Of a stretch of DNA of 64,000 nt, positions 43,895-58,640 are shown in pieces. The notes under the pieces were generated by a model. That model saw only the letters and a program-made list of their open reading frames with translations, had not been told where the DNA came from and did not search any database. The DNA is from Scortum barcoo (lineage: Eukaryota > Chordata > Actinopteri > Centrarchiformes > Terapontidae), in NCBI GenBank assembly GCA_023238725.1, contig CM041546.1:15922492-15986491 (forward strand). The letters run 5' to 3'. The first letter of the stretch is position 1, and each line of letters starts with the position of its first letter. Both the position numbers and the translations under genes were made by a program.

Positions 43895-45746
43895 AGAAAT
43901 GAACCATTTTACTTCAACTCTCCCACTTGTTCTATTCTCTGCCCTATGTTACCACTCATCTCTATTCTCTCTTACAACACAACATTTAATTTTCTGTCCT
44001 CCTCTGGTGCCTTATTTTTCCCTCTGAAATATCCAGTCTCAACACATGTGCCGGACCATAGAAAACAAAATAAAACCACGATGTATATTCACTTTTCATT
44101 TGCCCATTCATACGTTCATGTCCATAATGGGAGAAAATGAAATTCACCAAATGAAACCACTTAGAGGCACAAGTATGTGTCAGTTACAGGTTTATTTGGG
44201 GTATTTCAGTGTAAGACTGTTTGATGGTGTTTACTTACTCACTTAAAACTTGTGGTATGGGTTAAATGACGAGGTAGCATATTTCTATTGTGTCACATAT
44301 TCCATCTGTGTAATAACATTTTCAGATATCAAGCCTTTAATGAATTTTTATTATTTCATGGTGGCTCAGAAAACACTTTAATTATAAAAGAAGACAGTGT
44401 GCAAGACTATATTTAGGAATCAGTGCTGAACCTGCTGTGGAGATAATGGCATTGTGATTATTGAACAGTATGAGGCCTCTCTGGGTAATTTTCCTGTCAG
44501 TCCCACCCACTCAGCTCATATTGAGCAGTGCAGCAGACACGCGGCCATTTACAGTTGAACATGACACCCATAAGCTATTTTTACACTCTGGAATGAAGAT
44601 ATTTTAGTCGGCAGGAACTTCTCCCTTTATTTCAAAAGTCTTTAGTTTGCAGAGGTTGCTTTTCTGTCAGGACGACATCGTTCTCGTCATCTCTCCCAGA
44701 CCATACTTGTCTTTTCTGAGCCCTCCTCTCTTGTCCTCCTTCTCTTTTTGTCTCTGTCTCTGTCTGACTGGACTGGAGGGTCCGAGCCATGCTGCTGCGC
44801 CTACACACAAACACAAAGACAGGTTGTGGCAAAATGAGATATATCAGCTTTCTAGATGACTTAACAGATTCTAGCAATGAAGTTTTGAGGAGAAACTGTC
44901 TTGACTTTAGGCTGAATGCTTACATAAGTGGTTCTCAAACTGGTGAATGAGCCACTGCAGGGTGGGCACGACCAGAGGGGGAAAAACGAGTGAAACTAAA
45001 GTTGAATAGACTTTTTTTTTTCCTATGGCAAACATTTTGACTTGTCAAACAAAGTCTTTATTAATTGCTGCATTGCACAGCAATACTTGCTAGAACTGAG
45101 TCACCATTAATATTATTAGTTCCACTTGTGCTTTTCTGCAATTACATGTCAGAATACCCGCTGTGAAAAGGGGTCTATTGAATAGAGTTTATTTGAAATC
45201 TTAAAACAGTAAAGTAACAAGATTATAGTAATTACAACACATAAAGCTCACAACTGCCTGGACTTTTGAGAGGTAAGCAAAGAAAAACAAGTACTCAGCA
45301 GGTTGTTCGTGAAACTAACACGTCAGTCAAGATATGAAGGAGCTTGTCAATATAAAACATGAGAGCTTTGTGGGTTTTTTTGTGAGGAAGAACTTACATC
45401 CATGAAAAGAAACATGCAGTTCATTTTCTTGATGTTATTACAATAATAATTTAAGTGGGCTACTTTTGTCACTAGTTTGCCCACTATTGTTACCTGCTGT
45501 TCATTTATGCATCTTGAGAGGTTTGAGATGTTTTTTAAAAGTTCAGGATATCTGTGCAGTATACAACAATCTTACTTGTATTTAGTTTCAACACAGCATG
45601 TACACAGTTCAGAAAGCTTATAATATGCCACAACTTACTGACGACATCCCTTGGGGAGGAAGAAGAAAACTTTGCTTCTGTGAGGAATTCAGCACTGTTC
45701 AAAGCAGAACAACATTAATGATTACTGACACTGCATCAGTGCAGGC
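43895..45746. other. Intergenic space between convergent trypsin F and cblc
   Basis: A trypsin F poly(A) signal (AATAAA) is at 44069-44074. Minus-strand AATAAA candidates for cblc are at 45188-45193 and 45057-45062. A fragment starting AGTGGTTCTCAAACTGG near 44929 resembles a common hAT-type repeat end. No gene is seen. Confidence 0.5.
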
Positions 45747-48700
45747 TCAGGTGAAAAAACAGTGACTTATTGCAGTGAGTCTCCGAGGAGATGCCATCAG
45801 TAACCTTTGGGAGAGTGCATAGGACGGAGGCAGTCTCAATCCTCCAGAGTTCTCCTCCTCACTGCTGTGTGACTCCTCACCCTGACACCTAAATGGAGAG
45901 GACATATTTATATTGCCCATCTTATATTTAGTCACCTTTAATGTGTAAGATCCTGTCATATGTATGCAGTATATATATGTGTGACAAGCACTGTATCAAC
46001 AGAAACTAATGAATAACATTAACATAACATTAACTTATTGTCAGGTGCATTAGCTGTTGAATATAATACATTCAATGTGTTCTTATTATTATTATAAGAG
46101 TGATATAAATATCATTGTCCGCAGTTTTTTACAATGTTCTTTTCATTCTTTATTATATATACAAATACATAGAGACAAGTGAATAAAAACATTAAGTACA
46201 AGATTAAACTAACTTAACATACTGCAAAAAGAGGTCAAGATCCTCCTCTCAAAGGAAGAAGTCAGTCTGAGTGTTAGCAACACACCCAAACTGAAACTCC
46301 TGAGTGTTTCTAGTATAGGTGCAGACAACAACAGTATTTCTCCCGTTCACTGTTTGGTTTTAAACAGCGTCTCACCTGTTACGGTTTGTGTGTTGTCTGT
46401 GTCTTCCACGTGCTTCATTACCACCCTGCTGCAGAGATGAAACATGTCACAAACACTGTGCAGGCATCAGCTTCTACACGTATTCACAAAATAGTTAGTG
46501 AGTCTCTGCGGTGCTGTGCATGAATTAACATTCCTCAGTGTTTAGTGAGTGTGAGGATGGAGAAAATTAACACATCACACCGACAAAATGCAAATAGCTT
46601 CAGTGTGAGAGTGAACTTACCGAATGGGAGTGGGAGTGTTTGGCCGGCGTCTTGGTTTCTTGGGATTGCCTGGAGGGGGGTGGACAGTGTAGGGCGGTGC
46701 TGTTTTTAGGGGGCAGTGGTGGTGCACTGAGGTGGAAGCTGGGAACCTGGTAATCCAAACTTGAGAACTGTTGAGAGAAAATGTATTCAAGGATTCAAGG
46801 ATTCAAGGATTGTTTATTGTCATTCCAACACAAGTTAAACATGGGATGGAATGAGATTAGCTTACCCTGGTCCTGGTGCAAGCCCAATAAGTAAGGATAT
46901 AAGAGTAGAATAAGTATAAAAAGTAGAATAAGTATAAAAAAAAGTAGAATAGTACAAAATAAACAAGATAGAATAAGCAAAAATGTAGGCAGTCAGTTTT
47001 TAATTCTTCTTCATTTGCAAGCATTCCTTTACAGTGACAGGGGGAGGCTACGAATCGCGGGTGGATGTTGCAAATGAGGTGCCCAGATTTGATGACATAA
47101 TTCCTGCTAAATCGCTGACGCGTGTACCCACGGACTGAACGGGATTAACATAAAAACAACAAGTGCTACAAGGACAACACTAAGCAGGTTTTGGCATTAA
47201 AACACAAAGTATAGCTGAGGTTGGTGGGAACATCATTAGGTCTGCAGGTGTTTGGTCATAAAGTATTGGAGAAATGACATTTCTGACCTGATGATGGCAC
47301 TAGAAGAAAAGTTACTACATTTATTAAAGTTCATCTTGTTTAAGACACGAGTGTGTATACTGAACTTCAATCCATCAAGTAGCTGTTGAGCAAGCCAACT
47401 ACAATAATACAATATAAATGGGCATATACAGAAAAATGTATTCACACACCTTTTTCAAAGCAGCCATTTCCTTTATCACCAGTTCGATGTCCTCATGGTC
47501 CTCTTCCTCCCCTTCGTCCTCACCCTCCTCTTCCCATTGACCGCTGCCTGGCAGGTAGGGCTCGATGAGGATGGACTCTGTTCCTCTGATGTCACAGCGA
47601 CAGTACGGGCACGTGTGGCCGGCTGACTTCTGCTAGATAATTGTCGATGACAGTGAGTGATGGAAACGCTACCAGAATGCAGAGACCCATTGTCTTGAGA
47701 ACAGCTTCATGCCTTTTGAACTGCCTGTAGTGGAATATGTTGGTCTTGTACTCAAAGAAAAAAACAGGCTACCAGTTATTTCGAAAAGATGAAGGGGGTG
47801 GAAAATACTACAGCAGGCACTGCAGATTGTGGGTTTCCACAAATGTAAACCAGATCAAGATAAAGCTGAAACTTAACATTTGACTTCTTCTTTCATTGGC
47901 ATATAGGCTTTGTGTTTTAGAACGCTCACATCATGCATTTTTGCTTGATTTCCGTGACCATAGATCCTCTTTGCAGATGCAATCAGTCCACGTTGTTAAC
48001 GTGATTTTTTTCTACACCTATTTAATGTTGAAGTTTGTCTGAGTGATACCCTGATATTTGGACAACTGGTGTTATCATTACCATTTACTTGCCCACACTG
48101 CTTTAATCATCATGTAGTAAAACTTCTATGTAAGCTGCTTCTATTTAGGAATCAGCTGCACATGTGTGTAGATGCCTTGTATGTTTCATTTACTGTTGAT
48201 GCGGAAGTTTGCTTGACCACAATCTAGACTAAGTTACACCTTTTCTATTATGGTCTGGCGGCCACAAAGCATATTTAATGTTCTTCTCCTGTCGGTCTCT
48301 CTCTCCTTCTCATTCTCTCACATGCACACATTTTTTCTTGCAGTGAATGTAACCTATACAGTTTGAGGAGGATGTGAGCCTGCCCTGTGCTCACACAGGA
48401 AGTCTTCAGCCAAATGTCAGGACTTTTACATACAACATAAATCGCTTTGCACCTTTGCAAAGACTTAGACACCCCCTGAACAGTTGGGAGGCTACTGGCT
48501 GGCCAAGTGAAAGAAACAGTAGGAAAACTCGAAACTGTCATTTGCTAGCATGAGACTTATTTCTGCTTGGATGTCTTCAGTATCACTCTGTGATCAAAAG
48601 AGGAAGTAGGAAGTTGGGGAAGTCCCTTTAGCACACAATTCACATGACAACTACATTCTGATTTACAGATAGACTTCTGGGATTTGTGTGTTATCTAAAA

Positions 48701-51700
48701 TGATCAAATGTAATTGAATTCAGTAAAAGACCACTGTCTGATATGTGTATCTTTCTCTGACATTTATTAATGGGATCAGGCTAAAAGTCACATTGCACTC
48801 CCCATCTACAGTTTTACAGTTGTCAGTTTAAATGCTGATGTCATCTGTCATTGATATTAATGGGTGACTGACCTTTATCTTTTTTAAGCATTGCACCAAG
48901 CTTCGCGCTTGTCTCTCTCCTGCAAGTTATCAACTTTTGTTTACGCAAAGAATTGGTTTAAGAGGGTTTCAGTGTGGAGTCTACAGCTGTTTTTTGTGAC
49001 CTGACAGAACAGGGGAGCTGACACATTTGTGGATGAAATGCGTCCTACATGTAATTCACAAGCACAAGTGTACTGGATATTTCTTAAAATGCTATGTTGT
49101 GTCACCAAGGCTGACTGATGCCATGTGGCTTCACAGTAGAATCTGAAGTGGGACATAAGACTGCTCTAATGTCCTTACAAAGGCAGTGTAATAGTTCTAT
49201 GCTAACTCTGAATATGAATATGCGGATAAGGAAACACATAGAATTACCCTTTGCTCATAATATTCTTAAAGCAAAGCGATTACTTTTTTTTTCATTCTGG
49301 AAAGTTTTGCACAGCTAACAGAATTTTTCGGCAACTCTACATTTCACTGCATGGGGAAATGAGATTGTCTTGGTTTAAATGAATAAATCAGCTGTGGTAT
49401 TGATTTGCCAGAGCTATTTTACATAACAAAGCATGTGAACATTACTGACAGGCTTTGCTGAACACAGAGCATATTTTTGACATCAACCCCAAACCACATT
49501 CAAATAACCAAGATTGTTACAACACGGTGGGGCTACGACCAGCAGCCAAACCACGGTAGCGCTGAATTTCTGCTTGGCGTACAAAAACAAATGTAGTTTA
49601 GCCAGCTCTGACCGTTTCCCACCACTGAACATGCAACAGTTGTTACAGTAACAGTCTCTCTTGGTTTGCCATGTCAGGATGCGCAACATGTCATGTGTTT
49701 TGAAATAAAGGTGGATATACATGTAGCACAGCGTAATTTACATTAAGTGGATGGGGCTTCATACCTGCCAGCCTCTGAGGCAGGGTTGGCACAGGAGATG
49801 GCCACAGGGCTGGATACGGGTGTCCTTATCTCTCTCTGCACAGATCTTACACAGCTGGAAGGTGCTGCCGATCTCACAGTACAGCTCGTACTGCTCCTGT
49901 TACAGTGGTAGTGTTGGTGGGTAGACAGAGAAACGAGACAGAAAACGATAAGAGACCATCTCAGGATATGATCTATGTTTCGTCTTGGTGAAGATTCAAG
50001 ATGCTGCTGGAAGTTTGACAAATTGATAAAGGGGTATAAAGTGCATTGGCTTACTTCTGTAACTTTGACCTTGCCCTTCTGGGTTGGTTCACACAAGCTT
50101 GTAAGGTCGGGGTTCATGTCACGGCCATCTGGGTACAGGTAGCTGCAGACACAGAACCACACAGCACTTAGAGAAAAGACACAAACAAAAAGACAATAAA
50201 CTAGAGACCTTTGGTGTGTGTTTGCCCTGACCAGCCTTCCTTGAAGCCCTGAATGAGTGCCTGGTAGAGAGGTGTGTTCTGGGGGATGGTCTGGACGATG
50301 CTACCATCAGCGGTCACATGTCCAATAGCCCACTGGCCCATTCTTGTGGAGCTCAGACGAAAAATATAGCTGGGAGGGAGAGAGACGCTCATGAATTGAA
50401 AAAATTCAATTCAGACATTAAAGTTAGACATGAAAGTTCACGGATAAGTCACTTGAAGATTATTTGGTATTAGTGTTGCAAATGCAGTTGCTTTAGTTTG
50501 TACTTAGTTTGTAATTGTGCTTTAAATTCCAAAGAAATTCCTCTAAATCTTAAAAGAATTATAATATTGATGCTGCAGTATACATATACTCACTGGATGG
50601 CACTTTCTTATTGACATTTAAATAATTTCTTTGAGATGTACTTAACACAACAAGGAAAAAATCTCTTGAATACTAGACTAAATCTTGAAAGCTTTGATGT
50701 GCTAAGAAAACTCAAGAGGGAGAGAAATACAAGGCACTTCAAAATAAATTTAAAAAGTAATACATTAGGTCTCTTTCTCCTGAGGAATTTTTAAGCTTTT
50801 CATAATGAATAGCCAGGTCCTTAAGTTGCTGGAGTGCTGTGGCTGAATGCCGCTTCAAGGACCTACTTTCACAGAACTGAGATCAATTGCCAGATTTGAT
50901 GCAACTCAAGCGCTAAACAACCTCTCCGGTGCTATTTCGAGATCTGAGATATGCGTATAACATAAATCACTTGGCCGAGTTTGCTTCCGTGCTCGTCCTC
51001 ACCTCCCGGGTCTGTGCAGGTAGTGTTCCAGACGGGCGGCAACCTGGTCGTAGGTGAGAAAGGCCATGTAGCCTGGATGTGTCACTGCGAGATGGTTCCA
51101 GTTCCTAATGAGTGACCTCCAGGGCTGAAATGAGAGAAGTGGAGAGGAAAGACTCAGGTTGTGAACGCACGTTGTGCCGGACTGTTTCTTGTAAAAACCA
51201 CAACTTGTTCATCTTAGATATAAGGGTGAGCTTAAGAGGTGCATGTAGATGGATTTTTTTTGTTTTGTTTTTTGCTTCCATCTTCTCATCTGACTCTTGG
51301 CAAGAAAGCGACTGAGTGTGAATGTCAAATCTGTTGTTGTAAACAATCAGTTTATCACCGGTACTTGCACATTTCCCCTCACCTGAAACAGTCTGGTGAA
51401 GATGTCAAACTCGAACACGGAGATGTGGTCGTTGCAGGTGAGATCTATAGTTGACTTCAAAGCCATAGACTCCATCCCTTCCTCAAATGCGTGCACACTG
51501 TGCAGCTGCTCTTTGAAATGACTCCACTGCACTATACACCTGCCAGAGCACATTATTAACATGAGGTGAGCCTGGAACAAAAACAAAGAAAAGTCAAAAA
51601 AATATTCTTTCATTGTGAACATTCCTGCCACTCACTTGCTGCCAAACGAATGCCTCCAAAACTCCTCAGCCTCGGTCTTAGTCACCCTGTAGGTATCCCC

Positions 51701-54700
51701 CTGAAAACACCCCGCAGGAAACATGGCCTTCAGCTCCCAGAGAATGTGACTGAACAGCAAGGACAGTTTGGTCAAGTTCCTCCTGAGAATGAAAAAGCAC
51801 AGGAGACTTTCAGTTGTGGTGGCAGAAATAGAAATAGGTAAACATGTCAATGTTTTCTGGCCCTGTGGTGTTGAAAACCAAAATAAACAAGGGGTGGAGT
51901 GAATGTCTTCTTGTGATAACAGTTCGCACTCTCATTCAAAGATGTAAAACCACCTTGTCTTATCTCACATACGTCTTAAAAATATTCTTAAGGCTCAAAG
52001 TGTCAAAGAACTGAGACATTTGTATCTGCAGAATAATCATAAATATGTAGTCTTTTATCTCATGTTTATGCTCCTGAATTCTTCTTGTGTGACTGTGTTA
52101 GCTTGCAGCGTGGGTGTTTGAAATCATGCAAACCAGGCAAACACGTTTGGCGATGACAGCTGTGTTGCAGACTTGAGGAGTCGGCCTCTGCATGAATAGA
52201 CTGTGCAGTATTGAAAAAGATATGATAAAATAAAACAGTTGATACTCTACTGCTTTGTGTCAGTTGAAGCGAGCATTGCTGAAACACTGCCAGTACTTTC
52301 CACAGATACACACACAACAGGTAGTCCAGAGAGCAAACAGGATGCTCTCTGTTGCATGCTCACCACAAAATGTTCCAGTGGCCAGTGTGTCACTTCAGGG
52401 CAGTTGTCATCAGTGTTTATTCTGCTTCTATGCCATTTTGGGATCATTTGTAAGTTAATTTCATTTTGCTAAATGTTTCTGCACGTTTCTTGACTTCTTA
52501 ACCTGGGTGCAACAGGCAATTGGTAATTACAGCTGCTAAAATGCTACATTCAAAATCAAATTTCATCTTCTTTGACGCCAGCAGAAGACATTCTTTGATG
52601 ACAATAACACTCTTGTATGATGACAACAGGAACAAAACTGTATCATTTTGTCTTTCACGCAATTTTAAAGATTCCCTCATATTAATACAAAAATACGCTG
52701 TGAATAATAATTCTTATCTTCATCACACTGTTAGCTCCGCTTTTGCAAGACACTTTTGATGCGTATCTGGAGTTGCTCTGCAGATCCGTCTTTAGAAGCA
52801 TGTTTAATTGTGTGGGTGGTGGTCGTACACTTTCCACCTCAATGAGGAAAAGAAAACCTCTATGCTGTTGATAAGGGGAGAGTAACGTGGGAGGAAATGT
52901 GTAAGCCACATCTCTCGCGCTGGCTTGCCTCGCATACATAAATATATCATGAAAAAGAAAGACAGGTGGTGTTGAAATTTACAGTAAACGCAGGAGTACA
53001 CATGCTTTTTTTGGACATGTGGCTGAGTAAGTGGTAGTGATGCTGGACAATGGATTGCATTATGTTAAGGCTGAGTTTGGCGGATTGTCAGATCAGTGTA
53101 CCTGAAGAGGCTCAATGTGAAATGTCTTGTTCGTATCAAATCTTTTTTATCTCCTGTAGACATAAAGAATAACTTGTAAAGAGCTTGAGGGCAGCCACAT
53201 TTAAACAACCAGCACCCGACAGAAGAAATATTGTGCGTAACTTCTTGTCATAAATGGTTATGTAGTACACCAATGAAAAGCCCTTTATATATGTTCAGAT
53301 GCGATAAAGAGAATGTGATCATTAATTTTTCCTTCGAAACTTCAAGACATAGAAAATAAACTCTGAGTGACTCTAACATTAAATATCATGCTCATATTTT
53401 CTAAATTCAAATAAATTCTGCATCCTGAAATCTATCAGCAGTGTTTGTTTGCTACAATTTATAATTGAAATTAGCATTAAGCACTCAAGCCACACCCTAA
53501 AAATGATGACTACTAAGATGTTAAACGCTGATCAAATATTTGTCAGTGTCAAAATTAAACCCAAAATCAACAGCTCTAGGAAAGTTTTTTTTCTTTTTTA
53601 GAGAAAGGTGTAACATTGTAAAAATAGGCCAAATGTATATCTCTAAAAGTCAAAGTAACTGATTTTTTATAGAATTGCTTTCTAAAAAATAGATGAGTCT
53701 TTCTTATGCTGTTTCTGCCCACAGTTCCAGTTGTGTGATTAACAGAGTTTGCACATTTGCATGTGTTTCTTAAATTCCAGTCAGAGAAGGTCACAGCCAT
53801 CAGGGTGTTACAGACAATAATCTTTGAGCCGCGAAACCATCCACCATCATCTTTTGTAACCTCCACTGTCCTGTCTCAGTTCTGTTTTTAGCTTCACATG
53901 ATAGCTCACTCACTTAAGAGAGAGGCTACTATTATAACCACCCAACTGTCAATGTCATTAAGAGTAGACGGCGCACCTGTAGTTTGCTGGCCTAAGCCTG
54001 TGCTATAACAAGCCGCAGAAAAAGAGGACAATATAGTGAGATATTCTAAAAACACAATTTTACTCTGACATCTGAGACACATTATACACAACGCCATGTG
54101 AAATTGCCACATGACTGCCCATGCAGACCCGGCTGCGGTGAGGGGGCCATCTGTTATCTTGTGCATGCAGAAGATTTTTTAAATATGATGCAATGAATCT
54201 TCAAATATGGCTTAACTGATTATCAGATACCGCTGAAACGGAATCTTTGATTTAAAAATAAAAATCTGGTGTCAGTAACAATTTGCATATAATACACTTT
54301 GTACAGCGGAGTAGAGAGGCAGTCAGCCAAAGTGGAGGTCAGCGGTACCTCAACTGACTGAGTATGTTCGCTGATATGGCTGAAATGACACTAATAACAC
54401 AATATCATAGAGTAAGTCTCTTTTCTGATACTGCTATGACTAATAATATGGCAAATATAAGAAATGTAATATAATACGAAATGATCTATTTTAATAATTA
54501 AGCGCAACGTACTTTGTTTCATTGTTTCCTTGTTGAGTGTGTAAAACCAGAAACAAAATAACTAGTTTTCCATTTATACATATAATTTGCAGTCTTTTGT
54601 AAAAAAAAAAAAAGCCAAAACAACAACAATATAATATTAATTGTCATGATTTGCTTTTATATGTAGATAAATACAGAGATGTTTAGGCACACAGCATGTC

Positions 54701-57101
54701 TCCATCCAAATACAAATTAGAAAAGAGTAAAAGCTCAAAATGAGACTTTCTATTGTGACATGCTGGTTGCTGAAACTTGAAAGTTTCTCCCTTTATTTAG
54801 TGGTGCATGATATACAAAAAAGAAAAAAAAAACACGTTCGTCTTATTTTGACAGATATTGTGATTGTGACAGAAGTCGCGATTTTAGTGGGAATTTTTTT
54901 ATTTCAGTCTCACTGAAAAAAATCTAAAAAGAATGAACATGTGATTTTTCCAGGGGTCTGTACTACACAAGCAACCTTACACCTGGAGAACATTATTTGT
55001 GCAATAGGGGATATCTGTAATAGCACAGTGCTTAATTTCTAATAGTATCTTGTGAAACATTTACCTTTATCAAAAAATTGTGGCTAATGCAATTTGGACA
55101 TGGCATTTCGCCACACTGCAATCTGGATAATATTTTTAAATAATTGTTTAACATCATCCTACCTTTATTGCTGTAAAACCTTTACTCATAATGTCATGTA
55201 CTCCAGGTTTTACCCTTTCTGCATGTTGTATAGTGATGGGCTACATGTACAGTATATAGAGCAGAGCGGTTATGTGCTTGTCCGCTCCTGAATTTAGGCC
55301 ACCGGCAAGTTAGAAGACACAGTAAAATAAAAGCAGAGGATTTCTGTGTATACTCTGCAGATACGTTGTATGGACATACACAGAGAAAATGTTCAAGGCC
55401 AGACAGTCTCCCTCCCAAGCTGCTCACATACTGAGGTTGTAATTTATTTTTGCCTAGTTCCCCAAATTAGCATCACAAAGACGCAGGTTTGGCCCTTTTT
55501 CTACTTTCGTCATTAGTAGTCCCAACAGGAGCAGTGGACACAGCCCAAACCCCAGATAAAAAAGTCACTCTCTTTAGTTGTTTCCAAAACATCCATTTTA
55601 GCCAAACAGCAAACATACAGAACGCAGTCATTTTCCCCCCTACAGACACAATAAGGTCTACATTTTATTTTATTTCAATTTACTTCAACTTCTATATGAT
55701 GTACAATAGTTATTTCAGCTCATCATTCAAGGAGGGGCCAGCCCCCTATTCGAACGGTCAAGTATTAAGTTATGTCTCTTTCTTTTAGACGTCCAAATAT
55801 AGACGACTATTTTTGGATTCTTGTACTTTTTAAAGAGCATGTGTTGAGTAAAAACCCCGGTCCCATTGTACTTGATTTGAAGGATGTGTGGCCTTCCTTA
55901 GAGCCCACAGTCATTTTGTTTGTGTTACAGAAGGTCACGTTAGAGAGGGGAATTTGTATCAAATATCATGTTTTCAGTTTAATAACATGATCTGGTTGGA
56001 AATAAAAAGGCGACCACGACATAAGTGGTCTGTTACTTTGGGTGGTACGGTACCTGGGCATGTGATTTGCTGATTAAACCCCCAGTTACAGGGACCCGAT
56101 TTTAGAAAGAAATGCTATTGTTCAGTTTGTTTTACTTAAAATGTTTTAAAGCTGTGGGTGCTGAAAATATGATGTTTCACTCAAACTGTTCACTGTAGGG
56201 TAGTGGCAGAAATCAGAGATGGATTTCTCAAAATCAGGGCAAATAAAACAAAAATGGCCAGACAGTGCTACAGGAAAGAGAGAAAGATGTCTTGATTTTT
56301 CTGACCAGTAGTCTGAAACTGGGTAGATACTGAATTTACAAAGACACAAAACACAGAAAAACACCAAATTCTCAAATTCAAGAAGTTAGAACCAGCACAT
56401 CTGAGCATTTTCAGTTAAATTAATTACTGAAAGCAACTAATAGTTTACTTTTTAATTTGTACTCCACAATGGAAAACGTGATAGTACATGGCTCTTATTA
56501 AACGACTGATTACTTACAGTGAGCTATTTTTAAAAGGACACAGGACAAAGGACATTATTGTGAATTAATAAATGGCGCATTCAAATAAACCATGTTGAAA
56601 TAAGATGTATTACATTTTAGAATTAGACACTTCAAGAAACGAAGCTAAATTTTGTTATGAAATGTCCCGCTACCACGTGTTTAACCTGTGTATGGATGGA
56701 GGTGTCAGCATGGGGCCCTCTTACCTGTAGCTGGACCTCTCCTCAAATATCTTCTCCCGCCCCTCTTTAAACAGGAGCACAGCCCTGTCGGTCTTATCCA
56801 GCAGGTTCCTGACATGGACCCTCAGGTACGTGGCCTCGTCTCCCCTGGGCACCTGGCCGCCCACCGCCCCGGGGCCTCTGTATGGCTCCCAAACCTGCGT
56901 GAGCAGCGTCGATGTCTCAGATACCAGATCTGGTAGGTATGGCGGGCTGTTCCTCAGGCCCAGCCGGGGGTTAGTGCACAGCTCGTGGAGCTTATCCAGT
57001 CTTTTGAGGGCCTTGTCCACCAGCCGCCGGTCTCCACTGGTAGGGGGCCGGGAGCTTGATTTTGGGCTCTTGGGTGCTCCTGAACCTGCTGCTGCCATCA
57101 T
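45747..57101 (-). CDS. cblc: Cbl proto-oncogene C, E3 ubiquitin ligase
   Basis: Cbl proteins bind phosphotyrosine on activated kinases and ubiquitinate them, ending signalling. Eleven exons (minus): 56725-57101, 51636-51782, 51383-51539, 51003-51124, 50232-50369, 50055-50142, 49765-49896, 47450-47632, 46621-46767, 46376-46428, 45747-45888; all phases agree, giving 561 residues. Order: four-helix bundle (LDKLHELCTNPRLGLRNSPP), EF-hand part (STIDLTCNDHISVFEFDIFT), SH2-like part (YIFRLSSTRMGQWAIGH), linker with Tyr (EQYELYCEIGSTF), then RING (CKIC, CGHLLC, CPYC). An acidic stretch follows, then SAPPLPPK as in human CBLC. No UBA domain is seen, as expected for CBLC. It is longer than human CBLC (about 474). 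The start chosen is the first of two adjacent ATGs (57101); an in-frame ATG lies 42 bases upstream. The last two exons are less certain. Confidence 0.92.
46783..46990 (+). mobile_element. Retroelement-derived repeat in cblc intron
   Basis: It opens with a tandem ATTCAAGG repeat (four units), then TTTATTGTCATTCCAACAC and GGAATGAGATTAGCTTACCC, and ends with degenerate AAGTAGAATAAGTAT repeats. The TTTATTGTCATTCC phrase is typical of retroelement 3' ends in fish. It lies in the intron between the exon at 46621 and the RING exon at 47450. Confidence 0.5.
51783..56724 (-). other. First cblc intron
   Basis: A 4.9-kb AT-rich intron. I see no exon, RNA gene or clear mobile element in it. Poly-A runs lie near 54600 and 54820. 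Confidence 0.5.
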
Positions 57102-57909
57102 TTCACTGTTGTGTCTTTGACAGTGAATCAAAAATGACCACAAATGTCAGTCTGTCTGCGTGTGAGGAGGCGTGACAATAAATAATAATGGTTGTGCTGT
57201 TTTTAAGAGAAAAGTTTTGAATGTTTGAATATTTCGAGGCAGAAATAACGCCTATTTGCGTTGGCTAAAGTTTTTGAGTGTTTAAGCTCGTCCTTACAAT
57301 CATTTGCGTGAGTTCCGAGCTTCATCTGAAAAGCACACATCTTAGCCTCCTTATTGATCCGTACGATAATAATCTGAAAGCATTAAAGCATCATCCAACA
57401 ATAGATAGCATGGTCAATTACGGTGTCTCTAAAAATGTGTTCAAAGCTAAGCATTTCCTCCCAAAGCAGCCACTGCAGTCCGTTTGTAGCTTCTCACTCC
57501 TCTGTCAGATCTTCGGAAAAATACAAAAACACAAGGTCTTTTATAAAAAAAACAAAAAGATCTTAAGATTTCCACCAGTACAACACAAGAGGCCAACCAC
57601 GAGACACAGTGAACTAAAAACAAAGGAGGATTTGAGACTGATACTCAACCTTTCAAGCAGTTTCAACATTTACCAGCCCACTCCTTTCCCTCCCAACTCT
57701 CTCCACCCCTACACAATCAGCCTCTCTTGACCCCTATTTAGCACAGTGCTCTGCTTACCAACATTCATGCTCACATCTCTGCAGCACAGCAGTCCAGCGT
57801 TCTCTGGGTCAACGGAGCAGACACATGTACTCAGCACAGCGGAAACAAGCTCCCTGTCATTGGCTTAAACGCTGCTGCTTCTTCTTTGTCTCTCTTTCTT
57901 GATGTCACC

Positions 57910-57910
<1 letters not shown>

Positions 57911-57951
<41 letters not shown>
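57911..57951. repeat. (CT)n microsatellite upstream of cblc
   Basis: An almost pure CT run of about 40 bp, 0.8 kb upstream of the cblc start codon. It could lie in the promoter region. Confidence 0.92.
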
Positions 57952-57956
<5 letters not shown>

Positions 57957-58284
57957 TTTCTTCGTAAACCCTTTGATTGGTTTCCTGGTTACGGCCAGCC
58001 TAACAGGTTTGTTTTCTTTGCTCTATTGCTCAGGCAGGCAAGCAGGCAGGCAGAGAAAGAGAGAGAAAGAGTGAGATGGGAGGAGGAAGACAAAGAGGTG
58101 TGGACTGAACATTTACAAAGAATGAAAGCATTGTCCAAGACCTGAGTAACACGTAGTATACTTACTAATAGGCAGGGCACGTGGGGCACGTGTGCATTTC
58201 AAGCAAAGGTCAAAGTTCAGCAACCTCCTCAGTTGGGTCAGTGTCACCTGTATTTCTGCAGTAAAGTCGGCCTCTCAGTGAGCC

Positions 58285-58640
58285 CACCACTGTGTTGCAG
58301 GGTGTTTCATGGATTGCTGTGATATTTGGCTCAAACCTTCATGGTCCCTGGTGGATGAGTCCTCGCGGCTTTGATGACTTTTCCAATAGCACCACCATGA
58401 AGTCCACAATTTGTGGATCTGAATTAAGTGTCTCAACTACTTGGAGGGACCGCCATAAAATTTGATGCACAAATCCATGGCTCCCTCAGGATGAATTGTA
58501 ATAATGTTAGTGGTTCCTTAAGATTTCCTTTAGTGCCACCATCAGGTCTATCATGGTTTATGCTCAAATACCTGAAGAGTTATGGTGACATCCCATCAGC
58601 CTCATTTTTAATGTAATGTTAGCATGCTAACATATGAACA
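58285..58640 (+). mobile_element. Dispersed fish repeat, left part
   Basis: Phrases such as TTCATGGTCCCTGGTGGATG, CACCATCAGGTCTATCATGG, TGACATCCCATCAGCCTCA and GTTAGCATGCTAAC match a very common non-autonomous perciform repeat from memory. It has no coding capacity. Confidence 0.6.

Noticed and set aside
47386..47568. A + strand proline-rich frame opposite cblc
   Set aside because: Antisense of the acidic stretch after the cblc RING.
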